A stretch of 64,000 bases of DNA, from contig CM055754.1 in assembly GCA_029465975.1 (NCBI GenBank), positions 13,152,256 through 13,216,255 on the forward strand, in the 5' to 3' direction. A model generated the notes under the pieces. That model saw only the letters and a list, made by a program, of their open reading frames with translations, was not told the DNA's origin and made no database searches. The DNA is from Dallia pectoralis. Its lineage: Eukaryota; Chordata; Actinopteri; Esociformes; Umbridae. The position numbers and the translations under genes were made by a program. The stretch's first letter is position 1. Each line of letters opens with the position of its first letter. Below, in pieces: positions 1 through 9,199 of this stretch.

Positions 1-29
1 CCATTCCATTAGCAACATAAAAACCTTAC

Positions 30-534
30 CAATTGCTGCCATTCGCAGTTGCTTCATGTGATCTTCAATAACAGAAGGGTCCCTGGAACTGTAAGCACCC
101 AGAGCAGGATAGAAGTTGGCCCCAATGTCATCAGGGGGGCTGTGTTTCCCTTTGGGATATCCTTCTGCAACCTTTGAGTCCCAGTGTGGAAGAAGAGGGT
201 GGTCCCAGTGAATGTACTTTCCATCGAAGTGTGTATTGCCGAACCAAGTGTAGTAAAAGGCATGCACATTGTAGTTTGGAGCAGGAAATTGCCTCAGGGC
301 ATCGATGTTCTTGATCCCCTCAAAGTATGTGTACTTTTGTTTGATCAGTGCTGGTTTAGTGACAACAATTACATTTCTTCTAGGTTCCTTGATATTAGGG
401 AACAATTCAAGACCCAATGGACTTCCGAATGGAGAATCTTCGGGTGCAAAGGACTTTAAAAATATGGATATTATGAATAGGAGCAACACCAAACCAATAA
501 ATGCAATGCAGGATTTTTGTCTTAACCGTGCCAT
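30..534 (-). CDS. manea: manea, first coding exon (5' part of endo-alpha-1,2-mannosidase)
   Basis: This is the N-terminal 168 codons plus one base of a GH99 Golgi endo-alpha-1,2-mannosidase, which trims glucosylated mannose from N-glycans that escaped ER glucosidases. The start is the ATG at 534, preceded by a splice acceptor (t-rich tract then cag) that opens the exon at 645, so about 111 bases of 5' UTR share the exon. The exon ends at 30 with a gtaag donor at 29-25. The protein begins MARLRQKSC, then has a hydrophobic segment at residues 9-26 (type II signal anchor), a short stem, and the family block near residues 90-160: AFYYTWFGN, DGKYIHWDHP, PPDDIGANFYP, SSRDPSVIEDHM. The stem is shorter than in human MANEA. 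The paralogue MANEAL is possible, but an FGSPLGLEL-like stem and the neighbouring fut9 favour manea. The rest of the gene lies left of the window. Confidence 0.9.
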
Positions 535-645
535 TGTTCACTAAATGCTAGTTGTGATTCACTGTTCATTCTTGTATTTTTTGTGTGATGTTTTTGTGCT
601 TACAGCTGTCCTTTAAACTTGCTGCTTGTTGGTTCATCCTATGGA

Positions 646-1800
646 CTGAAAAAACAACAACATATAAAACAGTTTGGCAGAGATGGATTACTGACAAGTA
701 ATGTTTAACAATAATAACTATCGAGTAAAGCAACCAATATCGGTGTAGACTGCGATGTCCGCATGTATGACATTAACATATTTAATTTAATTATCATTAA
801 CTGCCATTAAAAACAAAAACAATTCGCCGTTAGATTGAAAGTTCGTATATCATAAAAAATGCGAAGATTTCGCAATCAATGTTACCCGCATTAATGTGCT
901 TTCTGTTGTCTTCTCCGGAGTCCGTACATATATAGCCACACTTCAGATTGGACACACACAGTACAAAGCACTTAGATATGCAGAAACCTTCAGTGTGTAG
1001 TTTAAAGAAGTTTATAGAAATAATAATTAATTTCCATAGAGACACGAACGGACACAAACCCACACTGAGCAGGAAGTCGTCTTCACAAATGCAGAGAAAA
1101 CCTTCAAACACTTCCGTGTCACGGAAATGTCTAATATTTCAAAATAAAAGTGGACAGGGTATTACTAGTAAAGTGTCATAAACTGAATGTATTACTAGTT
1201 CGTGAAGCATTTCAGCAACCGCCTCGGGATTATGCATTTCACACATTTTAAGAAAAATACATTTGTAATAAGAAAAATATGTCCTGGGACATGTAGTCTT
1301 TTTTGCTTTCTTAAAGACAGACGTTCATGTGTCCCAATAACAAATCAGTATATGAAGTGTGAAGACAATGATTAAAATGAACAATAATGAATATGTGTTT
1401 ATACTAAAGGGACACTTTCAATATATGTGTTTTTTAAAACATGACATGATAAAAAAATTAAAATGCAAATTGTATTTCTATAAAAGTGTATATTATATAC
1501 AGACATGTAACAAATTAATGAAAAAAATAATAAATTAGTGGAAGAACAAAATTAATGTCAAATCTTGAATAGAGGTGTAATGTATGATATGATTAAACAA
1601 TGTATGTCCTATCATGCTCTGTGGCATGAATATAAATAAATAAAATATCTATGAAACTTTGAAACAGGGTTTATAATTGGGGCAAGGATGGTAGGAGCTT
1701 CAGTCACAAAGACTGCTCAACTGGAAATGGAAATGTAACTAAAGTTAGGTCTGCATGAGTAAATCTGTTGCAATTCCAAAGCAATTTGAAATTTTGGCCC
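646..1800. other. manea 5' flank or first intron, no gene seen
   Basis: AT-rich sequence upstream of the manea coding exon. The acceptor at 645 implies a further upstream 5' UTR exon. A minus-strand TATATA at about 929-934 and a possible gtaac donor at 85-81 of the 800s block (885-881) are weak candidates for a promoter and first exon; neither is secure. No other coding signal is visible. Confidence 0.4.
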
Positions 1801-1804
1801 TAAA

Positions 1805-1995
1805 TCTACTTCAAGATATTAACTTGAGTATTATAATCATGGGAGTTTACGTCCTCCCTCTGCAAAGAAGTGTCTGCTAATTGAACTCACTGATCTAATA
1901 GGCCTCCTTCCCCACCACTGAAGTCTTAATTGCCGGGGATTTTAACATTTACTGGGATATTCAGGACTCAGAGATTTTGCTGTCAAATAATATTT
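1805..1995 (+). mobile_element. LINE endonuclease fragment
   Basis: A degraded piece of a non-LTR retrotransposon endonuclease. One frame reads LIAGDFNIYWDIQ, the conserved GDFN motif of AP-type endonucleases. The stretch from 'attataatcatgggagttt' through 'gccggggattttaacat' is repeated, in inverse orientation, at 19.9-20.04 kb, so both come from one LINE family. Stops interrupt the frame. Confidence 0.7.
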
Positions 1996-2035
1996 GAAGT
2001 AGTTGATTACAAATCAGACATGTCATTACATTGTT

Positions 2036-2105
2036 GCGGCACCAGGGCCGTGGGTGTTTTTCCGGCGGTTCTCTCCGAACACCTCGTTAGCTACCCCGCA
2101 AAATA
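2036..2105 (-). mobile_element. Fragment of a gag-like LTR-element coding segment
   Basis: On the minus strand this short piece matches the 'GGELTGCSGRTVER' segment encoded near 4.1 kb and again at 28.7 kb (shared 'gctaacg.ggtgttc.g.gaga' core). It is an orphan copy outside the LTR element that starts at 2513. Confidence 0.55.
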
Positions 2106-2503
2106 GTCATTTGTTGAATTTGCTGAATTAGGAGGTCATATTTAGTGAAATCAAAAGCTATTTCAATCAAATACATCTTAACCCATGGTGTGGCCCCAAT
2201 CCTCCTGTGACCTGAACCCTATTGAGCACCTTTCGAGCCTCCTCAAGAAAAATATTGATGGGGTGGGAGGCAGTTTGCATCAAAACAGCAGCTCTGGGAG
2301 GCTATTCTAGCATACTGCAAAGAAATTCAAGCAGAAACCCCCCAATAACCTCACAAGTTCAATGAATGCAATAATTGTGAAGGTGGTTTCAAAAAAGGGG
2401 TCCTATGTTAACATGTAACTTGCCCTGTTAATATGTGTTTGCATTAATTAGCTTTTGATTTCACAAAATATGACTTCCTAATGCTGCAAATACAACAAAT
2501 GAC
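2106..2503 (+). mobile_element. Tc1/mariner deletion derivative with about 55-bp terminal inverted repeats
   Basis: The left arm (2106-2160) and right arm (2449-2503) are inverted copies with few mismatches, sharing 'agcttttgatttcac' and 'cctaat'. Between them a plus-strand frame reads DLNPIEHLSSLLKKN and SSMNAIIVKVVSKKGSYVNM, the C-terminal part of a mariner/Tc1 transposase including a DLNPIEH motif. Only about 230 bases of transposase remain, so this is a non-autonomous remnant. Confidence 0.75.
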
Positions 2504-2512
2504 CAACAAATG

Positions 2513-2820
2513 TGTCACGAACTTGTAGGGTGTAGTTGCAAGCCAGATGCAGAGCCGAAAACGGCGAAAATACTGACTGGCTGAATGAAATCAAAAGCTT
2601 ATAACAATACATTTAAACAACAGCAGTAGACAGATACAAACACTCACCTCTAATTACATCGTGTGACATGTAACAATGCGAAGCAAAGTGGTGACTTGCT
2701 TGCAACCCTTTATAGCCCACTAATGATAATACAAAGAGGCTGTAAATGACAAAAGGTAAACAAGGAAGTGAATCACCGAAATCAGGTCTGTGTAGCAACG
2801 CCACCACACCACACGTGACA
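2513..2820 (-). repeat. 3' LTR of the 2.5-5.0 kb element
   Basis: Nearly the same as the 4663-5039 LTR but lacks about 50 bases after 'cagatgcagagcc' and about 15 more around 'atgcgcatatcgcg', so it has lost internal sequence since insertion or formed from a shorter template. The same LTR family occurs as a solo LTR at 35987-36379 (plus) and in diverged form at 33656-34024 (minus). Confidence 0.88.
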
Positions 2821-2979
2821 GTATCCCCCACTAAAAGGCTAGCTTCCAGATAGCCGAAATGAACTACAAAACAAGGAAGCACAAAATGAGAGAACCCACA
2901 GTCAACCCCAAAGGGTTAGTCCGGGACCGCAGGTCCAGTCCTTATTAGGCCTCAGTGGGCATACCGCCATCTTGAGCGG

Positions 2980-3110
2980 CTCGGTGGCGGCCATCGTGGC
3001 GGCGGCCATCGTGGTGGCGGCCATCGTGGTGGCGGCCATCGTGGTGGCGGCCATCGTGGGCAGCGTGGCGGCGGCCATTGTGGGCGTCGTGGCGGCGGCC
3101 ATCGTGGGCC
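2980..3110. repeat. 12-bp minisatellite (gtggcggccatc)
   Basis: About ten copies of a 12-bp unit, with minor variants. Because the unit is a multiple of three, repetitive open frames appear on both strands (MAATTMAATT on minus, VVAAIVVAAI on plus). This is the first of three repeat blocks in the LTR element. Confidence 0.85.
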
Positions 3111-3397
3111 AGAGGGGACATGCCGGGACCTCACACTGTGGGGGAGGGGCCGCTCGTCCGGGCACTCACACGGAGGGGGGAGGGGCCACCCGATGAGCTC
3201 AGGCGGAGGAGGGAGGAGACACTCCGGGAGCTCTGGCGGAGAAAGGAGGGGCCACCCGATGAACTTTGGCGGAGGGAAAAGGGGACACTACAGGAGCTCA
3301 GGCGGAGGAGGGAGGAACCACTCCTCCAAACACATTGCGGCAGAGGGGGGAGGGGCCACTCGTCCGGGCACTCACGCTGTGGTGAATTGAGGAGCCG

Positions 3398-3815
3398 TCC
3401 TTGGCACTCACGCTGAAGTGGGAGGGGCTGGTCCTGGCACTCACGCTGTGGTGGGAGGAGCCGCTCAGGGCACTCACGCTGAAGTGGGAGGGGCTGGTCC
3501 TGGCACTCACGCTGTGGTGGGAGGACCGCTCAGGGCATTCACACCGAAGTGGGAGGGGCTGGTCCTGGCACTCACTCTGAAGTGGGTGGGGCTGGTCCTG
3601 GCACTCACGTTGTGGTGGGAGGAGCCGCTCAAGGCACTCACGCTGAAGTGGGAGGGGCTGGTCCTGGCACTAACGCTGTGGTGGGAGGAGCCGCTCAGGG
3701 CACTCATGCTGAAGTGGGAGGGGCTGGTCCTGTCACTCACGCTGTGGTGGGAGGAGCCGCTCAGGGCACTCACGCTGAAGTGGGAGGGGCTGGTTCTGGA
3801 ACTCAGGCTGTGGGA
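3398..3815. repeat. 66-bp minisatellite in the LTR element
   Basis: About six copies of a 66-bp unit made of two related 33-bp halves, 'ggcactcacgctgaag...' and 'ggcactcacgctgtgg...'. The half-units share their first 13 bases, suggesting an older 33-bp duplication that then amplified as a pair. Both lengths are divisible by three, so open frames on both strands are expected without selection. Confidence 0.85.
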
Positions 3816-3824
3816 GGATTGGCT

Positions 3825-4241
3825 CTAGCTCCTCTTCTCGGGGGAGACCAGCTCTGTGGTGTTGTAGTCTGGTCCTGGCAGCTCAAGCCATTTCCTACAC
3901 CATCTCCTAGCCACCTCCGAAGGCTGGTACTCCAGGCCCCCAGGTGGTCTCTGAGTCCTGGAGGTTGGTGGCAGAAAGGGGTCCTCCACAGGCTGGCTCT
4001 GTCTGTGTGGCTGTAGCTCCAGAGCTCTTGCTGGCTCAGGCTGCAGCCCCAGAGCAGTAGGTGGCCGTTGTGGCAGCACCAGGGTCGTGGATATTCTCTC
4101 CACGGTCCTCCCAGAACACCCCGTTAGCTCCCCCCAAAAAATTACTTTGGGGCGCCTCCGGGATGCCCTTTTGCATCCTTCATAGAAGGCCCGCGGACCC
4201 ATTGTCACTGTCCCTGAACGCCGCATAGGTGGTTTGTACAC
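3825..4241 (-). CDS. Gag-like open frame of the LTR element (unknown protein)
   Basis: A 138-codon open frame not made of tandem repeats. It reads KPPMRRSG, then GGELTGCSGRTVER-like sequence, then a proline-rich half (PQRPPTALGLQPEPARALEL) and ends ELVSPEKRS. The first half is recognisably similar to a plus-strand frame at 28.49-28.76 kb that lies just downstream of a different LTR, so this is element coding sequence, not host sequence. I do not recognise a domain; position behind the 5' LTR and basic/proline-rich content suggest a gag-like product. The true start is probably upstream, beyond the 36-bp repeats. Confidence 0.5.
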   Translation of the reverse strand: MYKPPMRRSGTVTMGPRAFYEGCKRASRRRPKVIFWGELTGCSGRTVERISTTLVLPQRPPTALGLQPEPARALELQPHRQSQPVEDPFLPPTSRTQRPPGGLEYQPSEVARRWCRKWLELPGPDYNTTELVSPEKRS

Positions 4242-4254
4242 GGCGTACGGCCGG

Positions 4255-4565
4255 AGACGTACCCACCGCTCCTGTGGTGTCTCCTGCCTACTCCACTCCC
4301 ACCGCTCCTGTGGTGTCTCCTGCCTACTCCACTCCCACCGCTCCTGTGGTGTCTCCTGCCTACTCCACTCCCACCGCTCCTGTGGTGTCTCCGTCCTACT
4401 CCACTCCCACCGCTCCTGTTGTGTCTCCGGCCGACTCCACTCCCACCGCTCCTGTGGTGTCTCCTGCCTACTCCACTCCCACCGCTCCTGTGGTGTCTCC
4501 GGCCGACTCCACTCCCACCGCTCCTGTGGTGTCTCCGGCCGACTCCACTCCCAACGCTCCGTGGG
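4255..4565. repeat. 36-bp minisatellite inside the gag-like frame
   Basis: Eight copies of a 36-bp unit ('cccaccgctcctgtggtgtc...'), encoding GVGRRHHRSGGS repeats on the minus strand. Comparison with the repeat-free relative at 28.5-28.7 kb shows that it sits between the conserved 'atcgccccacggagc' and 'aaccacc.atgcggc' segments, so it expanded within an existing reading frame and kept it open. Confidence 0.85.
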
Positions 4566-4662
4566 GCGATGGTGAGCTTCATCCGTTGGGGCGCTATAGC
4601 TTGCCCCCCGTGGAATCCACTCTCTGTCCGGCTCTGCTGGCTTTCGTATGGGCTTCGCATTC

Positions 4663-5039
4663 TGTCACGAACTTGTAGGGTGTAGTTTAGTTGCAAGCCA
4701 GATGCAGAGCCAGGTTATCCGTTAAAGACAGGTTTATTCTGGAACAAACTCAAAAGAAACCGAAAACGGCGGAAAATACTGACTGGCTAAATGAAATCAA
4801 AATGCGCATATCGCGACTTATAACAATACATTTATACAACAGCAGTAGACAGATACAAACACTCACCTCTAACTAAATCGTGTGACATGTAACAATGCGA
4901 AGCAAAGTGGTGACTTGCTCGCAACCCTTTATAGCCCACTAATGATAATACAAAACAGCTGTGAATGACAAAAGGTAAACAAGGAAGTGAATCACCGAAA
5001 TCAGGTCTGTGTAGCAACACCCCCACACCACACGTGACA
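4663..5039 (-). repeat. 5' LTR of the 2.5-5.0 kb element
   Basis: Begins tgtcacg and ends cgtgaca in either reading. It contains, on the minus strand, a 'ctataaaggg' TATA-like box (about 4930-4940) and a gtttattctgg segment near the 3' side whose complement includes aataaac, a plausible polyadenylation signal. Confidence 0.85.
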
Positions 5040-5124
5040 AAATGACCATTTTCAGTTCTTTACAACCTTTAAAACATTTTAATACTCAGTACAATGCATT
5101 TAGAGGTTTTTTTTTGTGTTTAAA

Positions 5125-5827
5125 AAAATACTGTTTTTAAGCAGGCCACCAAAGTATTTATTGGCAACCCAACGCACTGTCCGACCAATGCCCGGCTGAC
5201 CTCATTACACCGATTTGTGGGCCCAGCACAAGAGGCGTTCAAGAACATCCAGTGGCACGTACACAAGCCCCTCGGGGCACTGTGGGGGAGATGGATCCAT
5301 GCATAATGCGCGCTGGATGTCCGCATCTACCTCCCACATCACTGGTGCCACTATACAGGTAGCAGGAACAATAGGAGAGTTATCAACCTGCCTCTCCTCT
5401 GTGTCATATATCGAGACAGTGTGTCTGCCTTGGCGTTCTTCGTACCCGGTATGTACGATGTACGCAAACTCAAACCGGTTAAAGAATACACGAGGATGTC
5501 ATTGATGTACACCACCACACTGCGACCAAGCATGTCTTTAAATATATTATTCAATCCGTATGGCATCAAAAGGTATTCATAATGACCTGATGTTGTGCTA
5601 AAGGCTGTTTTCCACCAACTCCCTCCCGGATATGCACTAAATTGTATGCACTCCTGAGACCTAACTTTGTGAACAAGCGGTCCCCTGTTCCAGCGTTGTA
5701 GCGATGGGTTCCAGCGATTGTAGGCTCCATGGTATTCTTCTTCCTGGGTGTGGTATTTAGTCACGTTGTAGTAGTAGGCAGGAAGGATGGAGCCACGCAC
5801 AGGAACAGGATAATGTCTTACCCCCAA
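5125..5827 (-). pseudogene. Ty3/gypsy pol relic (RT, RNase H end, integrase-proximal region)
   Basis: The minus-strand frame contains [19 protein letters not shown] and then [13 protein letters not shown], the gypsy RT core with the F(I)DD-box region altered to YIND, fused by an internal deletion to [16 protein letters not shown] from the RNase H end. Further left (5130-5400) comes the spacer before integrase ([29 protein letters not shown]). Large deletions and stops make it non-functional. No LTRs are attached. Confidence 0.8.
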
Positions 5828-5837
5828 TTTCCACTGG

Positions 5838-5960
5838 ATGCGGAACGGCTGCGGAACTGCTCAGCTGCGGAACGGTTGCGTGCTGAGCCGTCCGTCAATA
5901 CCCACCAGGTCCGGATTTGTTGCGGAACGCCTGCGGCCAGCCGACCACGATATCTCGCGA
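5838..5960. repeat. Short imperfect 'tgcggaacg' repeats
   Basis: At least five near-copies of 'ctgcggaacggctgcg' in about 100 bases. The function is unknown. Confidence 0.5.
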
Positions 5961-6134
5961 ATTAACATATGTTCGCGCGATATAACAGGATGTCGTTTCT
6001 ATAAACAGAACCCCAAAACCAACAATACTTTCGATCCAGAGGAGTCGAGGGGAAACAACTCTGTGCTCATAATGATATAGCCTATTCAACTTGAAATTAC
6101 ACCTGTTTATTTAGGTTTCCTTTTTTATTGTATT

Positions 6135-6500
6135 TGAAAAGTACCCAGACAGCAGGACTCTGTGCCAGATCCGTTTCTAAATCGGCAAATCCGCGTTACA
6201 CTCACCTCCGGGACCCAGACTGCAGGTGACTCGTAGCAGGATCCGTGTCTAAACCGGCAAATCCGCGTTACAGTCACCTCCGGGACCCAGACTACAGGTG
6301 ACTCGGAGCAGGATCCGTGTCTAAACCGGCAAATCCGCGTTACAGTCACCTCCGGGACCCAGACTACAGGTGACTCGGAGCCGGATCCATCTCTAAACCA
6401 GCAAATCCGCGTTAGTCACCTCCGGTTTGCTAACAGCTGGTGACTGCTAGCCGGATCCGTCTCTAACCCGGCAAATCCTCGTTACAGTCACTTCCGGTTC
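6135..6500. repeat. 72-bp tandem repeat, about five copies
   Basis: The anchor 'gacccagact' recurs at 6212, 6284 and 6356, exactly 72 bases apart, with diverged copies on either side. Each unit contains 'ccggcaaatccgcgttacagtcacctcc'-like sequence. The period gives a 24-residue repetitive open frame on the minus strand that I regard as incidental. Confidence 0.85.
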
Positions 6501-7505
6501 ACGGATCTAATACGGATCATTCGCAAAGCAGGCACGAGCCTATGTGAAATGAGCGCGGTTTTCATTCTTAGAAGAGGAGGCTGAAGCGACAGTTGGCACT
6601 TTGGTACCCTATTCACAAGGTAAGCCACATAGTATTAAATAATACATATGTAAATGACGAATTTAACTGCTCTAATTATTATTATAATCTATTATTAATT
6701 TATATTTTTAAAATGAGCTGCTTGGTTATGTCAGTGATAGGCTAGCATTGCGTTACTTATGTCAACCCAACTTGGCTAAAGAAACGTCTCACGCAGACCC
6801 TCATTTTTGAAGAGATTTTATAAGTACCTTACACCTGTAATAACGGTTAATATTGGTACTATTTTAATATGGTTCCTATCACAGGACCTTCGTGTCTCGT
6901 TATAGTCGGGGAGAAGTAGATCCGGCTACAATGTCATAATATTATTTCGTGCTATATTGTTTAAAATAGCCCAAATACAGTCATTATGACTAGCCTATAT
7001 AGGTCAATTTATAGTCAATCAATCGCCTGTGTGAATGCTGCTTCAGTAAATCTCAACAAAACGAACAGCTTTCTTCTTGGGGTTATGTTTGCAGATGCCT
7101 CATTGTAATTATACAGCACGTCTGAAGGCCGTTTGCAGCTCCATGGCTGATGTGTTTGGTTCTTTTTTTCATTCTGTTTTTCATTCTGTGAAGTGACCAC
7201 ACTGTTTGGTGATTATAAAAACACCAACAACTATTGATTTTGTGTGAATACAACATTGATGTGTGTGCAATTTATAAAAAATATGAAAACTATTTTTGCC
7301 CAGTTTTGTGTATTTATTTGTATTTAAATGCTAAATAAATTGAAGATGGATCAAGGTATAAAAGATTTGAATACAGCATGAGCATTTATTCAGTAAACAT
7401 GTATTTTAAATGTAATGTAATTTACAGGGAAGTAGTGGCTGCTGACTTAGCACTAACACTAGTTTATCATAATGTGACCACGAATCCGTGCCGGTATTTA
7501 GTGTA
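6501..7505. other. Non-coding AT-rich stretch
   Basis: No gene or clear repeat family is visible here. Confidence 0.4.
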
Positions 7506-7509
7506 GAAA

Positions 7510-7670
7510 AAAGTGCCGGCCCAGGTTCGGCCCAAAACTGGTACACACTTGGCCCAGATCTGGGCCGGATCTGACAGTATCTGGTCTGGAGCCGGCCCAG
7601 TGCTGGTCCGGATGATTGAAGCGGATCCGTGCCGGTATTGGCCCATTGTGCCAAAAGACACCGGCCCAGG
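7510..7670. repeat. Degenerate 'ggcccag' repeat cluster
   Basis: Short repeats around 'ggcccag/ccggcccag' recur irregularly. They are probably a decayed satellite of the kind common in fish. The open frames here are incidental. Confidence 0.5.
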
Positions 7671-8039
7671 TCAGTGTCTAACCTCTCCTGTGTCTTGTCT
7701 CTACTAACATTTGTCTGGCCTTGTCCTGGGTTTACCCGTTCATGGCCATAGTCTCACTAACCCCCCTGTCTCCTTTTAAAGTATTACGTTTGGTATACTG
7801 TTGTGCCGGGAACTAGTGTCCAACCTTTCCCTGTTGTTTGTGTCCACTTCTGTCAGGGGGACCGCTCCAGCTTGGAGCATATGCTGGATCCTCCCTGGGG
7901 CCCCTGACTGTGCGGCTGACAGAACAGCTGATGCAACCAGAGCTTCTTCCTCCAAGCCTATCATACCCATCATCTTTCCCGGTCATCCCGGACTATTTCG
8001 TTCTTAGATATTCACAATTCACTTGTTGTACTGTCATAA

Positions 8040-8287
8040 ACTGACCCAGCCCAGCCAGAAGAGGACTGGTGATCCCTCAGAGCCTGGTTCCTCTCTAGGT
8101 TTCTTCCTAAATCTGACTCTCAGGGAGTTTTTCCTAGCCGCCGTGTATCAACTTGTTCAACTTGTTTCTTGTTCAACTTGTTGATGTGTGCTCTGTCGGA
8201 TTCAGGCTGGGTGATTGTAAAAGCACTTTGTGACAACTTTGTTGTAAAAAGGGGTTTAGAAATAAATTTGATTGATTGATTGATTGA
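8040..8287 (+). mobile_element. LINE-type 3' tail ending in (ttga)n
   Basis: The sequence runs from 'gaagaggactggtgatccct' through 'tttttcctagccgcc' and 'gcactttgtgacaactt' to a gattgattgattga tail. This is a fish LINE 3' end I recognise by pattern: 5'-truncated insertions ending in a short tetranucleotide array. Confidence 0.65.
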
Positions 8288-9150
8288 GGAGCCTAATGGT
8301 CTGAGGGTAAAAACTGTTTTTTAGTCTGGAAGTGCGTGTACCAATGCTGCGGTAACGTCGACCAGATGGGAGCTGAGTGAACAGACCATGGCCTGGGTGG
8401 CTTTAGTCCTTTATGATGTTCCTTGCTTTCCTGAGGCATCGTGATTGGAAGAGGTTATGCACAGAAGGGAGGTGGCAGCCAATGATGCGTTCTTCTGTCT
8501 TCACCACCCTCTGTACTAGGGATTTGCGGTCAGCAGCGGTGCAGCTTCTATACCAAGCAGTAATGCAGCCTGACAGGATGCTCTCAATGGTGCACCGGTA
8601 GAAGTTGCTCAGTGTTTTTTTGACATGCAAACATGCCAAAGTCTCTTCAGGAAGTATAGACGTTTTTTGTGTGTATGGGGGCATGTTCCCCCCCTGCCGC
8701 TTCCTGAAGTCGATGATCATCTCTTTAGTTTTCCAGATTTTAAGAGAGAGATTGTTTTCCTGATTTCCTGGCACCATGTAGCCAGGTCTTTAACCTCTTC
8801 TCAGTATTTTGTCTCATCATTGTTGGAGATGAGACCGAGGATGTTGTTGTCGTCAGCAAACTTCAAGATGACGTTGGGGCTGTGTGTGGCCATGCAATCA
8901 TGTGTAAACAAGGAGTACAGCAGGGGACTGAGTATGCAACCCTGCGGGGCTCCGATGCTCAGGGTCAGGGCAGAGGATGTAAGGTTGCCCATTCTCACCA
9001 CCTGGGGTCTGCCCATTAAGAAAAAGTCCAGTATCCAGTTGCACGGGGAGTCATTAAGACCCAGGGTCCTGTGCTTGGGAACGAGCTTGGTGAGCACAAT
9101 AGTGTTGAATGCTGAGATGTAGTCCACAAACAGCATCCTCAAGTAAGTGT
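8288..9150 (-). pseudogene. Rex/L2-type LINE reverse transcriptase fragment
   Basis: Minus-strand frames read [45 protein letters not shown] (the catalytic FADD motif is present), then CTIESILSGCITAWY and SRCLRKARNIIKD from the C-terminal part. Frame changes and an internal deletion show that it is dead. A plus-strand fragment of the same type of LINE begins immediately to the right, giving a head-to-head arrangement. Confidence 0.8.
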
Positions 9151-9199
9151 TAGCTTACATGTTAGCTTACAATTAAATGTGTGGCCAGCTACAAATTCC

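Larger units (their letters stand above)
2513..5039 (-). mobile_element. Structurally complete, pol-less LTR retrotransposon with internal minisatellites
   Basis: Two direct LTR copies (3' LTR 2513-2820, 308 bp; 5' LTR 4663-5039, 377 bp) begin tgtcacg and end cgtgaca. The element is flanked on both sides by the 5-bp target-site duplication aaatg (2508-2512 and 5040-5044). A purine-rich tract (agtgggggatac on the minus strand) abuts the 3' LTR, as expected for a polypurine tract. LTRs carry a TATA-like box and polyadenylation region on the minus strand. The 1.84-kb interior holds three tandem-repeat blocks and one gag-like frame; I see no protease, reverse transcriptase or integrase. It is therefore non-autonomous and would have needed enzymes from elsewhere. 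Confidence 0.88.

Noticed and set aside
30..534. maneal assignment for the left-edge exon
   Set aside because: The FGSPLGLEL-type stem and fut9 neighbourhood favour manea, although the exon alone does not fully exclude maneal.
2902..4696. Many overlapping alanine-, glycine- or proline-rich frames on both strands
   Set aside because: They come from GC-rich minisatellites with 3n periods. Only the non-repetitive minus-strand frame at 3825-4241 was kept.
2513..5039. Two separate solo LTRs instead of one element
   Set aside because: The aaatg duplication occurs only at the outer edges; inner edges show polypurine-like and internal sequence, so it is one element.
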